From Trachythela sp. YZ-2020 (lineage: Eukaryota > Cnidaria > Anthozoa > Malacalcyonacea > Clavulariidae): a stretch of 64,000 nt of DNA. Location of the stretch: the NCBI GenBank assembly GCA_016169945.1, contig JADLSH010000127.1:2544501-2608500 (forward strand). Reading direction: 5' to 3'. The position numbers and the translations under genes were made by a program. The notes below the pieces were generated by a model. That model was not told where the DNA came from and ran no database searches. It was given only the letters and a program-made list of their open reading frames with translations. Positions 54,901 to 64,000 of the stretch are shown here, piece by piece (the first letter of the stretch is position 1; each line of letters starts with the position of its first letter).

Positions 54901-57900
54901 CATCAAGTCAGAGTAGGGTAGTCAGCCATCGAGTAATAATACCCTATTCTCGATCTTCAGTAGCATGCTTAAGGTGGCTTCCTACAGTTAGTACAGTTTC
55001 AAACACATCAAGTCAGAGTAGGGTAGTCAGCCATCGAGTAATAATACCCTATTCTCGACCTTCAGTGGCATGCTTAAGGTGGCTTCCTACAGTTATTACA
55101 ATTTCAATATCTGAGCTACATGCGTAATTAAAAATACACAAGTTGTAACAAACCTGCAGCAGACTTGTACCAATGCTGTTTCAACAACTTGTTATCAGGA
55201 TGTGTTCGCACTGCTTGTTCCCAGCCTGTTGACAAGTTGTCAACGGCTTGTTGACAACTTGCTACAAGGCTGTTGACTCAACAGGCTTGTTATAAGTTGT
55301 TCCTGCAATTCAACAAGTTGTTGACGAGTTGTGAGTGATCATGAAGCAACTTGATAAAATCACAGCATTGTTACAACATGTTGACAAGCTTGCTACAAGT
55401 CGAGATTTTTACAAACACGTATAAACATGCAGTTTATATTATGACCATACCTGGTGTACATTTAGGGATATCACAGTACTCCCATCTCTTGTTCCTATCT
55501 GTAGTAAAACACCAAGGTCGTTGTCCTGAGTTCTGAGGATTGCGACAATTATTCTTGGCGTTATTTAATTCTCGATATGTCGTGTTCATGGTATGACGAT
55601 GTGGACATTGTTCTGTCCATGACTGACACGGAATACCTGACGCTGTCACTGATATGTTGCCATGGTAACTGCTTCCGTTTAAGTAAAGACAATCTGTGTG
55701 GAAAGATGGTTATTAATCTGTGTCCTATTTTTCAATGATAATGATATTTTTCATTGTTTACAGTATACACTGTGGTTACTAAACTAAATTAACTTAGTTC
55801 ACATTGAATAGCACTATAAGTTCTAAAATATTCTCCCTAGAGGTTCAGTATGGGCCATCCCCAATGTCCAGTGTTACTCTTACTACAACAGGAAACAAGA
55901 GCACGTGCATGCACGGACAATAGATGCAGTGTTTCGTAGAGTCCAACTGAAAGCACTCTTCTCACATGAGAAAAGTTTGAAAAATTAAATCGAGCCCTAG
56001 TCACAGAGGCGAAAGACATGTACTAACCATTGTGCTACTAACACCCACAACATCTGCCCGTTCATGGCTAATCAATACAAAACAAATTCAACCTTGTGAG
56101 GCCGGAGGTGCCCTCGTTTTAAGAAACGAGTGCAATAATAACCACTAAAGAAGATATTTTACCATGTCGCTTACCTGCATTGGTAGTCCATTCTGGAGCT
56201 GTGGATGTATCTAAAAGAAGAGATTCGAAAAAACCGAGTCATGCACTAACATAATTCGGGAATCAATGCAACTAGTAGACATCCATATAGCAAGGAGTTA
56301 TCGATCATATACCATAATATAGAGTCGTGGGGAGTGGGCATTATTTCTTATACATGGTTTCCCCATTTGGACGTCAGTGTCGCAACTTTCGTACGGAACA
56401 CAAAAAGGAACAGGGTAATATAGACTATGTCAAATGTGGAGTTTTAAGTTTAACTAGTAGTTTACAATAACCTGTCTGAGATCGTGTCTGAACTACCTGA
56501 AAATATATCTCAAACGTGGAGGTCAAGTGTAGGTAGTCTTCTACAATAAGCTGCCGTGGTTTGTGTCTGAACTACCTGAAAAATAAGATTGAAACACGTA
56601 CTTCGATGTTTTGAGCAAAGCTTTTCGTATATAGAAGGTTAGAGTTGGTTCAAGTCCGTCTCTTAAGGGGTTGAAAGCAGCAGAGAACATGAGCAACGAG
56701 AAATGGGGAGAAAAAGCCTGAACACAAAAAGGAAGATTATGTAGACTTTCTCAAGTAGTATTCTACAATAGGCTATCATGGTTTGTGTCACTGAAGTACC
56801 TAAAAAAGAAATCTCAAACGTTGGAGTAAGAAGTTTACGGACACAAACTACGGCAATCCACTCTATACTATTACCTGTAGAGTTTGTAAAATCATCGTAC
56901 CAGCATTCTGGGGAGTCACCAGCATTCCTATACGGTTGTAGTTCGAAAAGGAGCAACTTCTTTGTCTCCGCGTCAGGGTAGCGAATTGTATAATACTCTA
57001 TAAACGTTTTCCATATTTTACCACATATCCGCTCAAGGTTAAGACACGATTCACGACAAATCTTTTGCTCTTTATACACGCTTTGGGTTCGATCACAACT
57101 CGGAAAATAATAATGACAAGAAAATTTAACCCAAGTATGCACGCACTTTCTTACGGTGGTAATGTCCATTTTGAGATAGCGGCTTGTTTTTGACTCGCCT
57201 AGCCTTATATAGGCGTCGACGTTTTTATTAATATCGTTATTTTTCCAATTTTGGTAATCAGGCGTTCTATATACGTAGTTTGGTAAAGTGATTCCAAAAT
57301 TTTGACAAGCAGGACGGGTGAAATTTACCAAAGGATAACACGAACTCGCGTTGAGTATTGGCTCGGTTTCGGCAGGAATACACGTCCTATATAGAAAGAT
57401 TAAGACAACACTAAAATAGCTATATTCTTCATCTAAGCGGATGTTACATTTTGAACTTCTCTTAGACTTAGAGCTTATTAAAAAGCTTAAAAGCCTGCCA
57501 ATGGCTTGACTTTATATATATGTGGGCGAAAAAGATACAATATATAAACAAACAGTTTTTTGACAGACTGTGTATACTCCGTTATGCCACTGACATGCAA
57601 TTTTACAATAATTTGGAAGAAATTATTTTACCTGTTGCTGTCTTGAAGATGGTGTTCAACTAGAGAAAGTATTAAGGGGAAACATTAAATTATAATACTG
57701 TTGGTCTTGGTGCAGGCACGATGGTTAATGTCTGGACCACATCCCTGCTCTATTCCTGCATGAAATATGCAGTTGACTGCGGTCTGATTATAACCACAGG
57801 TTTTTCAGTTACTCTATCTTTCTGTATTGTAATATACTTGAGGGTTTATAGGACTAAACTACCTGAAAAATAAAACAGGAACGCCAACGTTTCGAGTGAA

Positions 57901-58540
57901 GGCCCTTTGTCTGGAAGTTATTGAACTGTATCGTTTATCGCTATACCTCAATGAAAAAACGCATTCAAGATTTTATATTCTGTGTAGTAGAGGCCAGTTC
58001 ACAAGATCAGATTTGTCGTATCCGATTCTCCTCCTGACGTATGTGATTTCACACAATACAGCAACAACTACACTTTTCGTCAGGCATGAGCCAATAGCCT
58101 TACTCTTGTCAGCAAATCCAGTAAATCACATACGTCAAGAGAAGAATTGGATCTGACAAATGGGATCTTGTGAAACGGCCTTAACACTGAACTAATAACG
58201 GAATGGCTCTTACTGGATCCCTAAAACTGATGGAGCTATACCTAGCATAAATAAAATTACTCTAGTTGAGGTTTTCTCATGTAGTAACACTAAATCAATA
58301 ACAATTGGCTCTTACTGGACCTCTACACTAGGAAAAACAGCCGTTTAGATATAACTATCCTCGTATGAATGATGACGAACTGAGAAATGAAGAATCATCG
58401 CTGTGACGATTGCGTCATGGAATCCCAGCAAACACCGTAAAAACTACGAGGCATTACCTGCAACATTTGAGCTGAAAATCATTGTTAAAATCAGCACAAC
58501 ACCACCACCATTAATATTATAACCGCTCACGGCTTCCATC
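51950..58540 (-). CDS. FKT2: complete Frizzled-kringle-TSP1 receptor, 691 aa
   Basis: Putative type I membrane receptor. Exons 5' to 3' on minus: 58540-58459 (signal peptide), 57659-57632, 57386-56875 (Frizzled), 56210-56175 (linker), 55693-55451 (kringle), 54658-54482, 54376-54200, 53672-53499 (three TSP1), 53070-52960 (membrane), 52485-51950 (tail); total 2076 nt. The Frizzled domain has ten cysteines and a ROR-like core (CHYYFPSCDRTQSV, KICRESCLNLERICG). The kringle has RPWCFTTDRN and CDIPKC, like ROR, plus a seventh cysteine (TEQCPHRH). TSP1 repeats carry CNVTCGQG, CNVSCGEG and CSVTCGQG, matching the O-fucose consensus. The helix has VVFVLVVAVTVFVLII. The 178-residue tail has YYAI, YQNL, YDRL, YDKL and YQII and no kinase. 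Ligand and partners unknown; a Wnt/ROR-related role is inference. The downstream paralogue FKT1 starts just beyond. Confidence 0.92.
52723..52925. repeat. ATGA tetranucleotide repeats
   Basis: GAATGAATGAATGAATGA runs at 52723-52806 and 52890-52922 in the last FKT2 intron. They lie close to the membrane exon end at 52960. Confidence 0.95.
53782..54155 (+). mobile_element. SINE family 2, full copy
   Basis: tRNA-like head GGTGCATGGCATAGTGGTTA (box A-like), then CAGTCACATGTGAGAAGAGTG, CAAACACCGCAGGTTTTCTC and a tail with GGACTTCTAGAAAGAATAG. A second tail unit follows at about 54055-54155. It lies in an FKT2 intron between TSP1 exons. Confidence 0.75.
54735..54890. repeat. Dispersed repeat with GTAGTACCCGGAGAAAAAC
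   Basis: Matches 30840-31020 block by block (AAGGCGCCTCTTGTCGCCACC, TGATCACGGAGGACAGC). Confidence 0.65.
54893..55102. repeat. Tandem duplication of a 105-bp unit
   Basis: 54893-54997 and 54998-55102 are nearly identical, both starting TTCAAACACATCAAGTCAGA. Only a few substitutions are visible, so the duplication is recent. It lies in the FKT2 intron between kringle and the first TSP1 exon. Confidence 0.95.
55138..55405. repeat. ACTTGTTGACAA dispersed repeat
   Basis: CAAGTTGTAACAAACCTGCAG, TTTCAACAACTTGTTATCAG, GTTGACAAGTTGTCAACGGC and later blocks match 26008-26225 and 45630-45870. Confidence 0.8.
55795..56050 (-). mobile_element. SINE family 2, inverted copy
   Basis: Inverse of the family 2 body: CCCTAGAGGTTCAGTA, CAGTGTTACTCTTACTACAAC, GCACTCTTCTCACATGAG, and the head GTACTAACCATTGTGCTA. 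It lies in the FKT2 intron between kringle and linker exons. A further inverted copy is at about 63700-63885 in FKT3, and a partial plus copy at 57700-57835. Confidence 0.7.
57991..58182. mobile_element. ~190-bp MITE-like inverted repeat
   Basis: AGGCCAGTTCACAAGATCAG with GATTTGTCGTATCCGATTCTC is mirrored by GAATTGGATCTGACAAATGG and GATCTTGTGAAACGGCCTT. The internal ACGTATGTGATTT is also mirrored. It lies in FKT2 intron 1. A target duplication is not clear. Confidence 0.75.
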
Positions 58541-60205
58541 GTAAAATCTTTATACAATCACTACCTTGCTTATGCTCAGCAAAGTCTTGTTAAACGGTTG
58601 GCCTGTTTAATACAGCTCAGAATTACGACAACCTGTATGGCGTCAGGCTGGGTATAACTGAATTATATTTCACCTGATGAAAACAGTTTTACTGTAATAC
58701 TTCCGCACAGGAAAACATAAATTACTTATTTCCTTAAGTAAATGTTAGGGAAAGCACCCAAGATATGCCGTGGGAATTTATAATTCATTTGAATGACGTC
58801 TGTTTCCCTAACACAAATCAAAGGTGGCAAGCCACTTCCTTGTACAAAACACTCGTTATTTCCTTTTGAAAGCAGTTAAAAGATTCCGTTTGGGGAAAAG
58901 GGCAAAGCTTCAAATATAACAAGCAAAATGTAATAAAGTATAACACTCAGACTACATACATGCACTCGAATTATTTCACTTTCATTTCAATCATTTGATC
59001 ACACGGGAAGTCGTACGGTTTGCTGTGCTTCACTAATTTGCCAGGTTTAACTACACGGTGTGCCCATAAATAAGGCCCGAGTGTATGATTAACTGAATTA
59101 TTTGTCCGTACAGAGAAGAGAATGAACTGGCTAAGTTTAAAGTTGCTTTGACTGCAGTTTGAGTAAAAATAGAATTAGCAGCCACCATTATATTGACTTT
59201 GTAACACAAAAAAATAAATGTTTGATTTTAGTAGTCAGATTCGCGTTCGTTTGTATTGCTGTAAAAATTTCTCAAATTTAGAATTCAATTTTTGTGTGAA
59301 CATATTTTAAATGCATCGGCACTTGCTTTACATCTCTTCAGTGACAAGTGGAGGGCAAGTTGAGTACAAAGCATACACTATGATTGAAAGGATTAAATTC
59401 AGGACTAAGCCCTGTCCATATGGGGCAGCTCTTAACAACATTTTAACTACCCATTTTCTAGTTAAATGGTGGTTTAATCTAAGATACGCAATTCCTATTG
59501 GTTAACTTTCGCACTAACTATTGTTAACTTTAACTACTTTGTATCATACAACTTAGGACGCAAAATATAGAAAATGAAAATATGGAATCAACTACAGCTA
59601 TGCTTAAACCAGATAGGCGACTGCCATTCAATACTTCATTGAATACAAATAGCCTATGCAAATAGCTTAATAGGTCAAAGCGTACACAATCCCAAAGTCA
59701 AGTGTCCTCTAGATTGTCTGTGGTCAAAGAGGCAAAACGTTTGTTTACATAGTCGCTGGAATGCTGCTATAAGCGGTCTTATAGCAACGTCATTCAGTCA
59801 TTACTTAGCGAGCTTAAGCAAGCGACGTTTTTGTCAACACGGACGTCAGATTGCCGAGGGGGGACTGGATTAAAAATTGTGTTTGTATCAGTTTGTTGTA
59901 ATCTTCAACACATATGACAAAACATAAGATTTTAAAAGTTTTTTGCTTCCTTACACGAGCGCTATGATGCAAAATGCCGCCGAAATTAGATATACCAATT
60001 TTTGGGCGACGCCCGTGTTGACAAAAACGTCGCTTGCTTAAGCTCACTAACATGCACTTGAGCTAGAATCATGTTTGTTTTACCCATCTTTGACAATGTT
60101 TCCTCAAATCTGAAGCTAAAGTACTATAATTGGTACTATAAAACTAGACAAGGTAGTTTCTATGAAAAGACCAACCAAGGATTTTCATTTCGATAATCTG
60201 ATTGG
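58541..60205. other. Intergenic DNA between FKT2 start and FKT3 stop
   Basis: It should contain the FKT2 promoter right of 58540; no motif is convincing. A MITE-like inverted repeat lies at 59805-60050 (TTAGCGAGCTTAAGCAAGCG and its inverse). Other sequence is AT-rich with no supported exon. Confidence 0.55.
59805..60050. mobile_element. ~246-bp TIR element
   Basis: The left end TTAGCGAGCTTAAGCAAGCG with ACGTTTTTGTCAACACGG is mirrored at 60008-60050. Arms are about 42 bp. It gives the false 79-aa minus frame. No target duplication was resolved. Confidence 0.75.
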
Positions 60206-63200
60206 TCAAGCAATTTCTGTCGTCGGAGCATTCTCACTTCCGGTGGGCAATATAACCGCTGGAGATCTTTCCATTGTACCGTACGTTCGACTACTTGTCC
60301 CCATTCCACATCCGGCCGAGTCATCCTGCGCTGTGTTGTCCAGCTTGTCGTATGGGAGAAAAACCTGTCTGACATTACGTTGCATGACGTCATAAACATG
60401 GCGACCAAACTCGTCAACATTCCCCCACGCGTTTCGAAGCCACTCAATAGCCAATGGTCGAAACAACTGAAGTCTGTCATACCATGAGCTTCGCGAAGGT
60501 CGTGTATTCATGTAATCTGGTCTGTAGGGCACAACACCGCGCGACAGGCCTGGAACCGGGTCACCATCAGTTGTCAGGTTTTGATATCCAGCACTCGTAC
60601 CAGTCTCTTGTGATGAACTCGCGCCTTCTTCTGAAGTGTTGTTGCCTTGTGGCTGTTGAGGACCGCGGAAATGTTCAGGAGAAAAATTCACAAGGGCGTA
60701 ATACTGAGAGCCTGGAGAATTCAAATGGAAGACAGAGTTCTGTTATATAAGAATAGAGATCATTGACAAGTAATTGGCAGAGTGAAATGCTAAAGTCATC
60801 ATCATAAATTCTTATGCGATCGATACAGAGGGGAAAGTCAATCTTAACACACAGAGACGCTAGCTTCAGTGAAGATGATTACCTACACTTAACCTCACAA
60901 TTGAAACACTAGAGGGCACTCGGAGACTGCATACCTCCTGCAGGAAATTGAGTTTGATATATTGTTTAGTTATCGTGCCAAAAGACAAACACACAAACAA
61001 ACCCAGGTGAAAACATAATCTCATGGCGGGGGTTATAAACTATTATACAGACTGTACTGAAAAATGAGAACTGGATCTTACCTCTTTTTCGACTTTTTCG
61101 GCGAATGAAAAGAAAAATTGTAACTGCTACGACGAGCACAAAAACAACAGCAACGATGAGACCAATCATTTCGGAGTTGAAGACAACTGAAATTTTTTAA
61201 AATACGAATCGAGATTCACTTCTTTTTTACTTCAAATATCGAATGTTTTGTTTTGTTTTGTCGCGACAACATTGGTAACAATTTCTTCTGCCTGCAGGCT
61301 GCATAGTATTGCTGAGGTTTACAATGTACCACGTTCTAATATTTACCAATTTCTAGAGCTTTATCAAATCAAGTTTCGCTAGTACTTTTCAGAAATGAAT
61401 GAAGTAGGTATGCTAATTGTAATTTTTGCTTGTTTGTTTTGACATGTAACATAAAATCATTTTGTCAAATATAATATGCTCGACGTATTACTTCTGATAT
61501 TCCAAAAATTTGCCAAATTACAATCATGCACCTTACTGCTCGTGAAACACTTTCAAATCATATAATTACCCGCACTAATAACCCTTAAACGAAAGAGCCT
61601 ACCTGGACAAGGTTCCTTCTCACATAATCGATTTTCTTGAGCCGTCCCCCGTTTACTACAGTTCCCGCCATATTTTCCCGGGGGATTATCACACTGTCGT
61701 GTCCATATTTCCACACCTTGACCACACGTGACACTGCATGGTGACGACTTTGTCCAGTTGCTATAGTTACCGTCAACTAAAAATGGAAATATAGGACAAG
61801 TCACTAAACTCACGAAACTAGTACGGCTGAGAAACTTATTTGAATGTGTTTGTTTTAAAATCAGAGTGGGTTGGCAGTAGCCCGCGGTACAGACGCACAT
61901 TCCCGGAACGTTTCCCTCCGGCGGGAAATATAACGCGGTAATTGGAAATGACAGAGCTATCCTGTGTAAATATAGAATTAGTTCAATTTTGGTTTCTTCC
62001 TGTAGTAAAGCTGGATCAATAAGGGATGATTTTTGCAGGATCGCTGGGGAGAACAATTTAGAAAGAAAATGATTCACAAGTTTTTCTCTCGCTCTTCGCT
62101 ACTAGTAGGCTAATGCCTCGTGGCCCTCTAGTAGAACGCTCGATTTGCATTAGCCTACTAGTAGGTTTGTTCTCATTGTATTTTCAGGTAGTTTTACACA
62201 ACAGTCAACCACCGTAATAGGAGATGGCCCTTACTGGACCTCTAGGGAGTACAGTCTCGAAATGATAGGGCCAGTATAATCAAGTTTAAATACAACTAGT
62301 TTAGTTTATCTTTAAGAATATTTAGTTTTATCCTTACTTGGACATAGTTTTCTGCTACACTTCCTTAACTCAGTCGAGTTCCCAAGTTCACTGCAGTTAT
62401 GGCCTCCGTATTTTGGTTCAGGATTATCACAAGTACGTCGCCATATTTCCATTCCCTCACCGCACGAAACATTGCACGGGATACCCAAACTCCAGTTGCT
62501 ATAACCACCGTTAACTATGGATATGGATAATAAATTTAGTAAATAACTCAAATAAATAATTGGGTATAAACAAGTATGAGCTAAATTTGTCGATTCGGTT
62601 GCAATATAACAGAAGAGGCGTATTTAATTTAAACTAGTAAAAACTAATACATTGATGCGAAAGAAATAATAGAATAAGCCTTCATAATGAAGGGAAAAGA
62701 AATAAAATAGAAAGACACCGAGAAGGAAGTATGAAGCTCTGTACGAGTATTTTTATTGAAAATAATTTCACTTACCAGGACAAAGCTTTGCTAAACAAGA
62801 TCTGTACTCAACAGGTTCTCCTAGATGACTGCAGTTTCTCCCACCATACTTTGGCTCAGGATTGTTGCAATCTCGTGTCCATATTTCAACACCTTGACCA
62901 CAAGTTATGTTGCACGTATTGTTTAATGACCAGTTGCCATAATTACCATCAACTAAACAAGATGGTAAAACATTGAAGTTTCGTTGATGGTGAATACCAG
63001 TGAAACCGAGTAATGATTACCGAGTAATGATTTACATATAAATGTTCCGAGATGACGTTACAATACTTTGGTATTATGTTACGATTGGGTTTAGGGTTAA
63101 GATCAGGGATAAGATTCGGATTAAGATTCGGATTAAAACTAGGTTAGTATTGGGAAACAAGTTAGGATTAGGATACGAATTAATAGGATTTGGTTAGTAT

Positions 63201-63997
63201 TAATGTAAGGATACAAGTTAGGATTAGAGTTTGGATTAGGTTAGGATTATCATTAGGATAAAGGTTAGGATTGGGAGGTTTGATATACTGGGGCCGGTTG
63301 TACGAAGCCCGTTTTGCCTATCCGAACACCCAAGCTAAAATTTTTCAACTTGAATAGTTAAGTATATTGTTTATCGCCACCCGACCATACCTGGTGTACA
63401 TTTAGGGATATCACAGTACTTCCATCTCTTGTTCCTATCTGTAGTAAAACACCAAGGTCGTTGTCCTGAGTTCTTAGGGTTGCGACAATAATTCTGGGCG
63501 TTATTTAATTCTGGATATGTCGTGTTCATGGTATGACGATGTGGACATTGTTCTGTCCATGACTGGCACGGAATACCTGAGGCTGTCACGGATATGTTGC
63601 CATGGTAACTGCTCCCGTTTAAGTATAGACAATCTGTGTGGAAAGATGGTTATTTAATCTTTGTCGTATTTTTTATACAAGATATTGTTTACAGATATCA
63701 CTATAGACACTAAACTAAACTAACTTTATCTATACAGAAAAGCTCTATCTGTTCTAAACTGTTCTTCTAGATGTCCAGAAAGGGTCATGCGTACCTGAGT
63801 ATGCGGAAAAAAACATGAGGTATTTGATAGAGTCAAAGTGGACACAGGTATTAACTACTGTGTCACCAACACTCCACTATGCGTTCTTTCCTGGCTAATT
63901 AGGTTAATTAATACAAATTTCATTTGGGCTAGTCCCTTCATTTTGAAATCGAATCGCTTACCAGCGTTGGTGGTCCATTCTGGGGCTGGAGATGGAT
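60206..63997 (-). CDS. FKT3: Frizzled-kringle-TSP1 receptor, 5' part outside window
   Basis: Third paralogue. Exons 5' to 3' on minus: 63997-63962 (linker, PSPAPEWTTNA), 63633-63391 (kringle), 62952-62776, 62514-62338, 61776-61603 (three TSP1), 61186-61082 (membrane helix LIVAVVFVLVVAVTIFLFI), 60711-60206 (168-codon tail exon, stop included). Lengths of the linker, kringle and TSP1 exons equal those of FKT2 exactly. The tail aligns with the FKT2 tail through AIEWLRNAWGNVDEFGRHVY and keeps YYAL, YQNL, YDRL and YDKL, but ends PTTEIA where FKT2 has YQII and a longer end. The Frizzled and signal exons should lie beyond 64000. The kringle again has seven cysteines. Function is as inferred for FKT2. 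Confidence 0.9.
63060..63285. repeat. Degenerate TTAGG/GGATTA repeat
   Basis: Irregular repeats of AGGTTAGGATTAG and AAGATTCGGATT lie in an FKT3 intron. They resemble decayed telomere-like repeat but have no regular period. A shorter similar tract is at about 27890-27940 (GGGTTAAAATTAGGGTTAG). Confidence 0.6.
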
Positions 63998-64000
63998 CTA

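Noticed and set aside
63060..63285. Interstitial telomere
   Set aside because: Repeats are irregular, without a fixed TTAGGG period; only a weak resemblance.

Overview
The window looks like AT-rich, intron-rich, repeat-laden nuclear DNA of an invertebrate animal. A cnidarian, probably an anthozoan, is my best guess. This rests on tandem ionotropic receptor genes with few introns, ROR-like Frizzled/kringle ectodomains, tRNA-derived SINEs and many small inverted-repeat transposons. No single marker proves the phylum. All gene models below were built by hand from GT-AG (one GC-AG) splice sites, homology and phase. Every model that is complete at both ends has a coding length divisible by three.

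Layout: 1-7.2 kb is mobile and repeat DNA: a minisatellite split by a 3.55 kb TTAA-flanked element that itself carries a 460 bp hAT-like insertion, then a foldback element and a 69-bp minisatellite. 7.2-37.0 kb is a plus-strand tandem cluster of four Cys-loop (pentameric ligand-gated channel) subunit genes, here called CLR1-CLR4. CLR1-3 are nicotinic-type cation-channel subunits, and only CLR2 has the vicinal cysteines of an alpha subunit. CLR4 is of the GABA/glycine-receptor type, but its pore entrance reads Gly-Asp-Arg rather than Pro-Ala-Arg. 37.7-44.8 kb, minus strand, is a 12-exon TRMT13 tRNA 2'-O-methyltransferase gene.

46.4 kb to the window end, minus strand, holds three head-to-tail paralogues, here called FKT1-FKT3, of a receptor with an unusual architecture. 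The order is signal peptide, ROR-type Frizzled cysteine-rich domain, kringle, three thrombospondin type-1 repeats, one membrane helix, and a short tyrosine-bearing cytoplasmic tail with no kinase. FKT2 is complete (691 aa), FKT1 lacks only a visible signal-peptide exon, and FKT3 runs off the right end. FKT2 and FKT3 share a tail. FKT1 has the same ectodomain on an unrelated tail with repeated Tyr-x-x-Ile motifs. This family is the most novel item in the window. It looks like a Wnt/ROR-type ligand-binding ectodomain coupled to exchangeable tyrosine-motif tails.

Introns and intergenic DNA are packed with TIR elements that have recognisable target-site duplications (TTAA, TTA, 7 bp, 8 bp), two SINE families, foldback elements and many expanded minisatellites. 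Several long open frames are produced only by those repeats.
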